Shown here: piece after piece, positions 1-5,883 of the stretch | Numbering within the stretch: position 1 is the first letter of the stretch | Layout: each line of letters opens with the position of its first letter | NCBI GenBank assembly: GCA_947448675.1 | Contig: CANFOR010000123.1 | Coordinates: 1 to 8,302 of the forward strand | Length of the DNA stretch: 8,302 nt | Direction: 5' to 3' | DNA from: Betaproteobacteria bacterium | GTDB taxonomy: Bacteria > Pseudomonadota > Gammaproteobacteria > Burkholderiales > Burkholderiaceae_C | The notes under the pieces: model-generated | What the model was told of the DNA's origin: nothing | The model's input: the letters and a program-made list of their open reading frames with translations, nothing else | Database searches by the model: none | Translations under genes and position numbers: made by a program

Positions 1-189
1 ATACACCAAGATCACGGCGAAGATCGCGCCGGTTTGGATGGCCACGTCAAACACCTTGGCCTTGTCGTCGTCAAAGCCCAGCAAGGCCCCGGCCAAGATC
101 AAATGCCCGGTGCTCGACACCGGTAAAAATTCGGTCAGGCCCTCGACCACGCCCATGATGGCGGCTTTGATCAGCAATGCTATGTCCAC
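1..189 (-). CDS. uppP: Undecaprenyl-diphosphatase UppP (BacA), N-terminal part, runs off the window
   Basis: UppP dephosphorylates undecaprenyl diphosphate at the cytoplasmic membrane, recycling the lipid carrier for peptidoglycan; extra copies give bacitracin tolerance. The 63 visible codons begin with GTG (MDIALLIKAAIMGVVEGLTE). They carry the family signature EGLTEFLPVSSTGH at residues 16-29, which holds the conserved active-site Glu and Ser residues, followed by the FDVAIQTGAIFAV stretch of the next membrane segment. The start is set by AAGGAG at 200-195, five bases before the GTG. The gene reads away from the DUF2306 operon, so the 184 bases between them must hold divergent promoters. 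The C-terminal part, including the second conserved motif, lies outside the window. Identification rests on recognised motif sequence and is very likely right. Confidence 0.95.
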   Translation of the reverse strand, partial: MDIALLIKAAIMGVVEGLTEFLPVSSTGHLILAGALLGFDDDKAKVFDVAIQTGAIFAVILVY

Positions 190-373
190 GGATGCTCCTT
201 AGATGTGGCTGGATTATCGCTGCTGCTCCGTGACACTTGCAGGCTGTGCATGGCGTTCACACCGCGCAAAAGCATTTGGCTCCGCAAAAGCAGCATTTCG
301 TCGCACGGCACTGGTTGAACGCTCGCAGCGCAGGCACAGTTCACCCATCGCAACACGACACAGGAGCCCCAAG
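190..373. promoter_or_regulatory. Divergent intergenic region between uppP and the operon
   Basis: These 184 bases separate uppP (minus) from the DUF2306 gene (plus) and should contain promoters for both. The uppP ribosome binding site is at 200-195. A 10-base direct repeat, CGCAAAAGCA, occurs at 265-274 and 283-292 (period 18). TTGAAC at 315-320 resembles a -35 box for the plus-strand operon, but I see no convincing -10 at the right spacing. An ORF extends upstream of the chosen DUF2306 start to 203. Its predicted N-terminus is Arg/His/Ser-rich, unlike the membrane protein that follows, so I read it as non-coding. Confidence 0.4.
362..366 (+). promoter_or_regulatory. Ribosome binding site that sets the GTG start of the DUF2306 protein
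   Basis: AGGAG lies seven bases upstream of the GTG at 374. This supports GTG 374 over the ATG at 404, which has no such site, and over the ATG at 203. Confidence 0.6.
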
Positions 374-787
374 GTGCAACTCACCCCCGTCATTGCCATT
401 CATATGAGCGCAGCCATTGGCGCACTCCTGCTGGGGCCGGTCGCGTTGTGGGCGCGCAAGGGTCGGCTGCAACGCCCCCGCCTGCACCGCGCCTTTGGTT
501 ATGCCTGGGTTACGCTGATGATTGTCACTGCGGTGTCGGCCATTTTTATCCGCGATTTCAAGCTGCCCAACCTAGCGGGCTACACACCAATCCATTTGCT
601 GGTGCCGTTTTCCTTGGGCAGCATGACCATAGCCTTTGTGGCGCTGGCGCGCGGCAAGATTGCCCTGCACAGCAGCACCATGCAACGCACCTATTTCGGA
701 GCCTGCGTGTTGGCCGGGGCTTTTACCCTGCTGCCCAAGCGCTACCTGGGCGACTTGCTCTGGCACCAATGGCTGGGCTTGGTTTGA
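374..787 (+). CDS. DUF2306-type integral membrane protein
   Basis: The 137-residue product looks like a four-helix membrane protein. Hydrophobic segments lie at about residues 4-26, 43-59, 71-92 and 105-121, separated by basic loops (ARKGRLQRPRLHR, ARGKIALHSS). The HR at 38-39 before helix 2 and the helix-embedded His at 10 and 74 fit the DUF2306 family as I remember it. Family function is unknown, and I do not assign one. GTG 374 is chosen for its AGGAG site; ATG 404 (127 residues) would cut into helix 1. The gene is the first of the plus-strand run, and the 2TM protein starts 20 bases after its stop. The family call is from memory of the pattern and not certain; that it is a real membrane protein gene is. 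Confidence 0.75.
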   Translation: MQLTPVIAIHMSAAIGALLLGPVALWARKGRLQRPRLHRAFGYAWVTLMIVTAVSAIFIRDFKLPNLAGYTPIHLLVPFSLGSMTIAFVALARGKIALHSSTMQRTYFGACVLAGAFTLLPKRYLGDLLWHQWLGLV

Positions 788-807
788 TTTTGAAAAGGAG
801 TCACAAA

Positions 808-1098
808 ATGAATCCCACACTTTCTTCCACAGACCTCGACCGCCTGGCCCGCAGGCGCGCCGCTGCCAAGTTGCGTTGGTATCTGCATGCTACAGTTTAT
901 GTAGCTGTCAACGCAGTATTGGCCGGCATCTCCAGCCTGCAAGGCCACCACTGGGCGGTGTTTCCGGCGCTCGGCTGGGGCCTGGGCTTGTTGGTACACG
1001 GCGTAGTGGTGTTTGGGGTTATGCCCGGTAGCGCGCTGTACGAACGCTTGCTCAGCAAGGAGCGCCAGCGTCTGGTGGCGCAGCGTGACCCGTGGTGA
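808..1098 (+). CDS. Small 2TM-domain membrane protein, copy 1
   Basis: This 96-residue protein has a basic amphipathic N-terminus (DLDRLARRRAAAKLRWYLHA, residues 9-28) and two predicted membrane helices, about 27-43 and 49-72. A charged C-terminal tail follows (YERLLSKERQRLVAQRDPW). This is the Pfam 2TM-domain layout, often found fused to or next to LytS-type histidine kinases. Copy 2 at 3239-3553 shares DRLARRRA, K..WY.HA.VYV.VN and LGWGLGL..H...VF, so the two are paralogues. AAGGAG at 795-800, seven bases before the ATG, makes the start firm. The likely role is a membrane accessory to the downstream two-component pair, which is inference. Codons for residues 28-37 are unusually AT-rich and match the hairpin-like repeat described separately. 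The stop overlaps a possible GTG start of the next gene (GTGA, 1095-1098). Confidence 0.85.
   Translation: MNPTLSSTDLDRLARRRAAAKLRWYLHATVYVAVNAVLAGISSLQGHHWAVFPALGWGLGLLVHGVVVFGVMPGSALYERLLSKERQRLVAQRDPW
889..916 (+). repeat. 28-base AT-rich hairpin repeat, copy 1 (inside 2TM copy 1)
   Basis: Arms GCTACA (889-894) and TGTAGC (900-905) surround the 5-base loop GTTTA and are followed by the tail TGTCAACGCAG. Compared with the commonest form (arms GCTATT/AATAGC), both arms changed in a way that keeps pairing. It is read as A-T-V-Y-V-A-V-N-A with the first GCT as a codon. The homologous stretch in the paralogue encodes similar residues (HASVYVLVN), so protein constraint explains part of the match. 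The similarity to copy 5 continues past the tail (ATTGGC and GGC shared). Confidence 0.5.
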
Positions 1099-1109
1099 GC
1101 GCTCGGAGT

Positions 1110-2144
1110 ATGAAACTCCTCACCATCGCTCTTGTCTGCGCCGCCCTGCTGCTGGCCTGCGTGTTGGCCTGCGTGTTGGCAGCGGCCATTGCCTGGGGCG
1201 GCCCCCAGCCAATTGCCGCCATGGACAGCATCAACGCACCCTTTGCCAAGCTGGACTACAGCGCACTGCCTGCCATTACGCGCTATACGGCCCGCGACGG
1301 TGCGGCCCTGGCCTACCGCCACTACGCCAGCGGCCCGGTAGCCACGGGGCCAGCTAGCGCGGTTTTAAAGCAGCCCATGCGGCCCGCACGGCGTATCGTG
1401 CTGGTGCACGGCTCGTCGGCCAGCAGCCGCTCCATGCACCCGCTGGCCCTGGCTTTGCAAGCGGCGGGCTTTACGGTTGATGCGCTCGACATGCGCGGCC
1501 ACGGCGACTCGGGCCCGCGCGGCCAGCTGGCCTACATCGGCCAGCTCGAAGACGACTTGGCCGACTTTATGCACGCCGTGCCTAACGGTGCTGCGAATGG
1601 CCACGCTGCGAACACCGGGCCCAGCACCCTGGTGGGCTTTTCCGCAGGCGGCGGCTTTGCGCTGCGCTTTGCCGCCTCGCCCCAGGCCCCGCTGTTTGAC
1701 CGCTACGAGTTGCTTGCGCCCTTTTTGCTGCAAGCACCCACCAACAAACCGGGCGGCGGCGGATGGGCCTCGGTCGGTTTGCCGCGCATCGTCGCCCTGA
1801 CCCTGCTCAACAAGCTGGGCGTCCGCGCCTGGAACGCGCTGCCGGTCACGCAGTTTGCACTCAACGAAGAAGCCAAAAAATTCCTCACCGCCAGCTACAG
1901 CTTTGCGCTGGCCAGCAATTTTGGCACCCACCTAGACTACGGCAGCGACATTCGGCGCGCGCCTGCAGCTATTCAATTAATAGCTGGCAACGCAGACGAG
2001 CTGATGCTCTCCGAGCGTTATGCCGAGGTTTTTGCTGCAGCGGGCAAACCCATACCCGTGACCCTGGTACCCGGCGCGGGGCATATTGGCTTGACGCTCA
2101 ACGCACCAGCGCTAGCCGCCATCGTGGCGGCTTGCCAAGACTGA
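1110..2144 (+). CDS. Membrane-anchored alpha/beta hydrolase (lysophospholipase-like)
   Basis: A 344-residue protein with one N-terminal hydrophobic segment (residues 3-29, signal anchor) followed by an alpha/beta-hydrolase domain from about residue 52. Visible elements are the oxyanion strand IVLVHGSSASS (about 96-106), DMRGHGDSGPRG, the nucleophile elbow VGFSAGGG with Ser178, a lid region around 200-265, catalytic Asp296 in AGNADELM, and His325 in GAGHIG. It resembles the monoacylglycerol lipase/lysophospholipase group; substrate is unknown. The fold would sit on the outer face of the inner membrane. ATG 1110 begins the hydrophobic segment, but its GGAG is only one base away. GTG 1092 or GTG 1095 (the latter overlapping the previous stop as GTGA) would add a few residues and allow translational coupling. 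The AT-rich repeat at 1968-1995 encodes the stretch just before and including the motif around Asp296. Confidence 0.88.
   Translation: MKLLTIALVCAALLLACVLACVLAAAIAWGGPQPIAAMDSINAPFAKLDYSALPAITRYTARDGAALAYRHYASGPVATGPASAVLKQPMRPARRIVLVHGSSASSRSMHPLALALQAAGFTVDALDMRGHGDSGPRGQLAYIGQLEDDLADFMHAVPNGAANGHAANTGPSTLVGFSAGGGFALRFAASPQAPLFDRYELLAPFLLQAPTNKPGGGGWASVGLPRIVALTLLNKLGVRAWNALPVTQFALNEEAKKFLTASYSFALASNFGTHLDYGSDIRRAPAAIQLIAGNADELMLSERYAEVFAAAGKPIPVTLVPGAGHIGLTLNAPALAAIVAACQD
1968..1995 (+). repeat. 28-base AT-rich hairpin repeat, copy 2 (inside the alpha/beta hydrolase)
   Basis: Arms GCTATT (1968-1973) and AATAGC (1979-1984) pair around the loop CAATT. The tail is TGGCAACGCAG. With one extra base on each side (A and T) the stem is seven pairs. 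Reading phase starts at GCT and gives AIQLIAGNA. It differs from copy 4 at two of 28 positions, and the match continues a few bases upstream. ATT, TTA and ATA codons stand out against the GC-rich surroundings. Confidence 0.75.
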
Positions 2145-2163
2145 TATATCCAAGGATCACAAC

Positions 2164-3237
2164 ATGAGCACACACAACCCGCTGCCCATTTTGCGTTGGC
2201 TCTGCGCGGCAACACTCGCCTACGCATTTGCTGCTAGCAGCCTGACATCGGCGCGCGCAGCCACTGGCCTGACCGAAATACCTGCCACGACCCGCAACGG
2301 CCCGGTCACCGTGTTCTACCCCAGCAGCAGCGCGGCGACCCAGGTGCAGCGCGAACCCTTCACACTGAGCGTGGCCGATCAGGGCACGCCCGTGCGCGGT
2401 AACGGTCGCCTGATCGTGCTCTCGCACGGCACGGGCGGCAACCCTTGGGTCATGAGCGATCTGGCGCAGTCCTTGGTGGGCGCGGGCTTCGTGGTTGCCA
2501 TTCCCTTGCATGCGGGCGACAACTGGCACGACACCTCCAAAGTTGGCCCGTCGAGTTGGAAGCTGCGCCCGCTTGAGATTTCAAATGCTATTGATTCAAT
2601 AGCGCATGACGCACGTTTTGCGCCGCTTGTAGACATAAACCAAGTTGGAATGTTCGGCTTTTCGGCAGGCGGCCACACCGCGCTCACGCTCGCCGGTGGC
2701 CGCTGGTCGCCCGCACGCCAACTGTCCCATTGCGAAGCCCATATTGCCGATGATTTCGTGGCCTGCACCGGCGGCGCAACAACGCTGACGGGCGGCTGGC
2801 TAGACGGGCCTAAGAAATCCATCGCGTTGGCCATCATTCGCTACAAGCTAGGTGATGCACAAAGCTATGGCCATACCGACTCGCGCATCACCGCCATCGT
2901 TGCCGCAATGCCTTGGGCTGCCGACTTTGACCTGAGTAGCCTGGGTACGCCTGGCGTGGCGCTGGGCCTGGTAGAAGCTGGGCAAGACATCTGGCTACGC
3001 CCGCAATGGCATGTCGCAGCCGTGCGCGCGGCATGCAAAACCTGCGTCCTCGTGGCCGATCTGCCGGGTGCATCGCACGGTGCAATGCTTGCGCCGTTTC
3101 CGCCACTGCTATCGAGCAGACTGCTCCCCTTAGTTGCCGACCCAGTAGGCTTCGACCGCACCACCGAAGTGCCCCGGCTCAACCAAAGCATCAGTGCTTT
3201 CTTTGAGCAACAGCTTCATGCCAGCCCTAAGCCCTAA
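2164..3237 (+). CDS. Secreted dienelactone-hydrolase-like / PAF-acetylhydrolase-like alpha/beta hydrolase
   Basis: A 357-residue protein with a Sec signal peptide (hydrophobic residues about 8-28, likely cleavage after SARA at 29-32), hence periplasmic or secreted. The mature part begins with strands GPVTVFYPSS. It then has the oxyanion motif LSHGTGGNPW (86-95), the nucleophile elbow MFGFSAGGH with Ser167, and a catalytic His305 in GASHGAML; Asp275 in EAGQDIW is the likely acid. This layout matches predicted dienelactone hydrolases of the COG4188 type, which hydrolyse esters. The true substrate is unknown. AAGGAT at 2152-2157 lies six bases before the ATG. It starts 19 bases after the preceding hydrolase, and the next gene starts one base after its stop, so co-expression is likely. 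Four Cys (190, 201, 291, 294) could form disulfides in the periplasm. Confidence 0.88.
   Translation: MSTHNPLPILRWLCAATLAYAFAASSLTSARAATGLTEIPATTRNGPVTVFYPSSSAATQVQREPFTLSVADQGTPVRGNGRLIVLSHGTGGNPWVMSDLAQSLVGAGFVVAIPLHAGDNWHDTSKVGPSSWKLRPLEISNAIDSIAHDARFAPLVDINQVGMFGFSAGGHTALTLAGGRWSPARQLSHCEAHIADDFVACTGGATTLTGGWLDGPKKSIALAIIRYKLGDAQSYGHTDSRITAIVAAMPWAADFDLSSLGTPGVALGLVEAGQDIWLRPQWHVAAVRAACKTCVLVADLPGASHGAMLAPFPPLLSSRLLPLVADPVGFDRTTEVPRLNQSISAFFEQQLHASPKP
2587..2614 (+). repeat. 28-base AT-rich hairpin repeat, copy 3 (inside the secreted hydrolase)
   Basis: Arms GCTATT (2587-2592) and AATAGC (2598-2603) surround the loop GATTC; eight bases on each side of the central T pair perfectly. The tail GCATGACGCAC keeps only ACGCA in the same place as the other copies. 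The reading phase is again GCT first and gives AIDSIAHDA. This is the most diverged tail, so membership is less certain than for copies 2 and 4. Confidence 0.5.
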
Positions 3238-3238
3238 A

Positions 3239-3553
3239 ATGAAAACCATGCCTACCCCCATATCCCCCGAAGAAATCGACCGCCTGGCGCGCCGCCGCGC
3301 GGGCTCCAAAATGGGTTGGTACACGCACGCCAGCGTGTATGTGCTGGTGAACTTGTTTTTGCTGGCGCTCTCAGACCAGGGTTTTGGCCACCGGCCCTAT
3401 TCGTACAAAGCCGCGCTGGGCTGGGGCCTGGGGCTGGCGCTGCACGCGGTGTCGGTGTTTGTGCTGGGCAAGGGTAGCAACTTGCGCGAGCGCATGGTGC
3501 AGCGCGAGCGCGAGCGCATCGAGCAGCAACAGCGTGACCAACACGGCTTGTAA
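3239..3553 (+). CDS. Small 2TM-domain membrane protein, copy 2
   Basis: A 104-residue paralogue of the 808-1098 protein. It has a basic N-terminus (EEIDRLARRRAGSKMGWYTHA), two membrane helices at about residues 30-46 and 56-77, and a long charged tail (LRERMVQRERERIEQQQRDQ) that may form a helix or coiled coil. It lies directly before the histidine kinase, the usual place for a 2TM partner, so a role in membrane signalling with that kinase is a fair inference. Two starts are possible: ATG 3239, one base after the previous stop (TAAAATG), or ATG 3248. Neither has a clear ribosome binding site, so translation is probably coupled to the upstream gene. ATG 3248 would also fit a leaderless transcript from the TAAAAT at 3235-3240. 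Confidence 0.82.
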   Translation: MKTMPTPISPEEIDRLARRRAGSKMGWYTHASVYVLVNLFLLALSDQGFGHRPYSYKAALGWGLGLALHAVSVFVLGKGSNLRERMVQRERERIEQQQRDQHGL

Positions 3554-3587
3554 GCAGCCTTGACGCATTTCAAGCCGCCCACACCCC

Positions 3588-4649
3588 ATGCGCATTGACT
3601 GGTTCGACAAGCTGCGCAACCTGCTGCAGGTGCTGGCCTTTGCGCTCACCGTGGCATCGCTGCAATTTTTTGTGCAGCCCGAAAAGCCCTATGTGCTGCC
3701 CCTGGTGTACTCGCTGTGCATCAGCCTGTGCACCTGGGCCTTGATCGACTTTGGGCGGCATGTGTTTCCATCGGCCCGCCGGGCGCAATCCGCCAAAGAG
3801 CGGGCCTGGCCCAGCGGCTGGGGCGCGGTGTTGCTACCCGCACTGGGCATAGTGGGCGGCTATGTAGCGGGCACGCTCTTGGCCGACGCATGGTTTGGCT
3901 GGTCGTCTTGGAGCGCCAACCCCGATGCCCGCGCGCAGTTGCCGTTTTCTATTGTTATCACTGCCGTGGCCGGGGTCGTGGCCAGCTATTATTTTTACAG
4001 CCAGTACCAAGCTGCTGCATTGCGCGAGCAGGTCGAAGAAGTCAGCCGCCAAAGCAGCGAGGCCAAGCTCAAACTGCTAGAGGCCCAGCTAGAGCCGCAC
4101 ATGCTGTTCAACACCCTGGCCAATTTGCGCGCACTCATTGGCAGCGACCCGCAGCGGGCCATCACCATGCTCGACCAGCTCATCAGCTTTTTGCGCGCCA
4201 CCCTGCAAGCTTCGCGCAGCGGCAGCCACACCCTGCAAGACGAGTTTGCCCGCTTAAACGACTACCTGCAGCTGATGCAGGTGCGCATGGGCCCGCGCCT
4301 GCGCTACACGCTGACGCTACCGCTCGAGCTGGCCCGGCACCCGCTGCCGCCCCTGCTCTTGCAGCCCTTGGTGGAAAACGCCATTGCGCATGGCCTGGAG
4401 CCCCAAGTGGCGGGCGGCGAGGTGTTGGTGAGCGCCGAGCGCTGCGCCCAAGGCCTGCGGCTGGTGGTGCAAGACAGTGGTGTGGGCCTGGGCTCCAGCA
4501 AAAGCGACAGCAGCAGCGGCTTTGGTTTGCGCCAAGTGCGCGAGCGTTTGGCCACTGCCTACGGCAATCGCGCTGCTATTGAATTAATAGCTGGTAACGC
4601 AGGCGGGGTGAGCGTTAGCATCACATTACCCTTTACAGCCACAGTATGA
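3588..4649 (+). CDS. Sensor histidine kinase, LytS/YehU (His_kinase PF06580) family
   Basis: A 353-residue membrane kinase. Four predicted helices lie at about residues 11-29, 36-55, 79-100 and 119-138. A short coiled coil (AALREQVEEVSRQSSEAKLKL) leads to the H-box LEAQLEPHMLFNTLANLRAL with phospho-acceptor His171. The ATPase part shows the N-box LLQPLVENAIAHGLEP (Asn264), G1 motif DSGVGLG and G2 motif GFGLRQVRERL. This is the compact LytS-type kinase that pairs with LytTR regulators, and such a regulator lies just downstream. It should autophosphorylate His171 and pass the phosphate to the regulator's Asp; the signal is unknown and there is no large sensor domain. No ribosome binding site is evident before ATG 3588. 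Codons for residues 329-338 (AAIELIAGNA) belong to repeat copy 4. Its stop overlaps the start of a 58-codon ORF (ATGA, 4646-4649). Confidence 0.92.
   Translation: MRIDWFDKLRNLLQVLAFALTVASLQFFVQPEKPYVLPLVYSLCISLCTWALIDFGRHVFPSARRAQSAKERAWPSGWGAVLLPALGIVGGYVAGTLLADAWFGWSSWSANPDARAQLPFSIVITAVAGVVASYYFYSQYQAAALREQVEEVSRQSSEAKLKLLEAQLEPHMLFNTLANLRALIGSDPQRAITMLDQLISFLRATLQASRSGSHTLQDEFARLNDYLQLMQVRMGPRLRYTLTLPLELARHPLPPLLLQPLVENAIAHGLEPQVAGGEVLVSAERCAQGLRLVVQDSGVGLGSSKSDSSSGFGLRQVRERLATAYGNRAAIELIAGNAGGVSVSITLPFTATV
4575..4602 (+). repeat. 28-base AT-rich hairpin repeat, copy 4 (end of the histidine kinase)
   Basis: Arms GCTATT (4575-4580) and AATAGC (4586-4591) surround the loop GAATT, with tail TGGTAACGCAG. 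It is read in the same phase as the others, giving AIELIAGNA near the kinase C-terminus. It is nearly identical to copy 2 in the alpha/beta hydrolase, an unrelated protein, which argues for shared DNA rather than shared protein ancestry. Copy 5 begins 179 bases downstream in the same orientation. Confidence 0.75.
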
Positions 4650-4822
4650 ACCACCTGCTTTTGGGCGCACTTTTCAGGCCGCCGGGCTGGAGCGCCAGCG
4701 GCCCCGGCAGCACCACCGAGGCGCTGCGCGCGCAAGCTGCAGGCCCCCAAAATGCTCCACAATTAATAGCTGCTAACGCAGCATTGGCGGGCGCTAGCGG
4801 CACAAATGCCTCTGCGGCCTAG
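4646..4822 (+). CDS. Possible 58-residue Ala/Gly-rich small protein between kinase and regulator
   Basis: The ORF starts with ATG overlapping the kinase stop (ATGA) and ends two bases before the regulator's ATG, so it would fit the operon and could couple translation across the gap. The product is Ala/Gly/Ser/Pro-rich (MNHLLLGALFRPPGWSASGP at the start) with a weakly hydrophobic first ten residues and no domain I recognise. Its residues 37-45 (APQLIAANA) come from repeat copy 5, in the same phase as all other copies. Third codon positions are GC-rich, like real genes here. It may instead be spacer DNA that happens to stay open. I give it less than even odds. Confidence 0.35.
   Translation: MNHLLLGALFRPPGWSASGPGSTTEALRAQAAGPQNAPQLIAANAALAGASGTNASAA
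4754..4781 (+). repeat. 28-base AT-rich repeat, copy 5 (kinase-regulator junction)
   Basis: The first arm has decayed (GCTCCA, 4754-4759), but the loop CAATT, second arm AATAGC (4765-4770) and tail TGCTAACGCAG are kept. No hairpin is expected here. The phase is unchanged if the 58-codon ORF is translated. After the tail, similarity to copy 1 continues (ATTGGC, then GGC). Confidence 0.65.
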
Positions 4823-4824
4823 GC

Positions 4825-5774
4825 ATGCGCGCCACTGCACTCATTGCTGAAGACGAGCCCCTGCTGGCCGCTGCCCTACAGGCCGAGCTGGCGCGCGCTT
4901 GGCCGCAGCTGCAGGTGCTGGCCACGGTGGGCGACGCGCTTCGGCCGTGGCGCAGGCCTTGGCGCTGCAACCCACGGTGCTGTTTTTTGACATCCGCATG
5001 CCCGGCATGGGTGGCCTGGAAGCCGCTGCCGCCTTGGCAGAGGACTGGCCCAGCGACCAGGCTTTTCCGCAACTGGTGTTTGTGACGGCCTATGACCACT
5101 ACGCGCTGCAAGCCTTTGAAGCCCAGGCCGTGGACTACCTGCTCAAACCAGTGCAGACCGAGCGCTTACAACGCACGGTGGCGCGCGTCCAGGCGCGCTT
5201 GCAAAGCCAGTTGCAGACCGCTTTGCAAGCTCCTCCGCAAGAGACAAAACCGGCTGCAAGGCGCACAGAACAAGCGCAGCCAGCCTTCAATTTTGAAGCG
5301 CAGCTGGCCGCTACCGTGCTGCAACTGCAGGCCCTGTTAGCGCCGCAGGGCTCGCAAAACGGGCCGCTGCAAGGCATGGCAGCGCTCGGTGCGCACGGCT
5401 CGGCTCACGCTGGCACTGCAGCACCCGCACCGCGCCTGAGCGTGCTGCAGGCCAGCGTGGGCAACAGCATCCACATGGTGCCGCTAGACCACGTGCTGTA
5501 CTTTGAAGCGGCCGACAAATACCTGCGCGTGCTGGCCCGTAACCCGGACGGCGAAGGCGAGCGCGAATACTGGTTGCGCACCCCGCTCAAAGAGCTGCTG
5601 CCCCAACTCGACGCACAGGCCTTTGTGCAGATCCACCGTGGCACGGTGGTGCGCGCCGCCGCCATTGCCAGCGTGCTGCGCGACGACGAGGGCAAGCTCA
5701 GCCTGCGCCTGCATGGCAGCAGCCGCAAGCTGCCGGTGAGCAGGCTGTATGTGCATTTATTTAAGGCGATGTAA
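4825..5774 (+). pseudogene. LytTR-family response regulator, frameshifted after codon 37
   Basis: Read across one frame change, this is a roughly 316-residue LytR/AlgR-type regulator. The receiver domain starts in one frame (MRATALIAEDEPLLAAALQA, acidic pair Glu9/Asp10) up to VGD at codon 37. It resumes in the -1 frame from 4938 (ASAVAQALALQPTVLFFDIR), with phospho-acceptor Asp56, Thr88 and Lys108. A Gln/Ala-rich linker (about 123-203) leads to a LytTR DNA-binding domain (about 204-314: SVGNSIHMVPLDHVLYFEAADKYL, FVQIHRGTVVR, LPVSRLYVHLF), ending at TAA 5772-5774. One missing base near 4936-4938 explains the break. In the lower frame the only long-ORF start is TTG at 4899, which would lose the first receiver strand and acidic pair, so that product should not be normally phosphorylated. 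I see no slippery heptamer supporting programmed frameshifting. A sequencing or assembly error is equally possible, because everything downstream is intact. Confidence 0.85.
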
Positions 5775-5783
5775 GTCATTGTT

Positions 5784-5836
5784 GCTATTGAAGGAATTGC
5801 CCCTTTGCGTGACTGATTTATCGGGCAATAAATAGC
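5784..5836 (+). terminator. Imperfect hairpin after the response regulator, possible terminator
   Basis: Two stem segments can pair: GCTATT (5784-5789) with AATAGC (5831-5836), and ATTGCCC (5796-5802) with GGGCAAT (5823-5829). A 6-base bulge on one side, one base on the other and a 20-base loop interrupt them. There is no clear T-tract, so intrinsic termination is doubtful. The outer arms equal those of the repeat family in the operon, so this may be an expanded relative of it. It sits in the 109-base gap (5775-5883) that separates the operon from the next gene. Confidence 0.35.
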
Positions 5837-5883
5837 TCCCAGGGGTGTAATCCATAGGTGTTACTTAGATGAGTTAGCAATAG

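Noticed and set aside
265..298. 18-base-period direct repeat CGCAAAAGCA upstream of the operon
   Set aside because: Only ten bases are shared in two copies; it may be chance, so it is mentioned only within the intergenic region.
203..373. N-terminal extension of the DUF2306 protein from an ATG at 203
   Set aside because: The added 57 residues are Arg/His/Ser-rich and not membrane-like, and they fill the space needed for divergent promoters. A good AGGAG site supports GTG 374 instead.
889..4781. CRISPR array from the repeated 28-base elements
   Set aside because: Copies are hundreds to thousands of bases apart, inside genes, without regular spacers and with no cas genes.
4927..4940. Programmed -1 frameshift in the response regulator
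   Set aside because: There is no slippery heptamer at the junction, and LytTR regulators are not known to need one. A mutation or sequence error is simpler.
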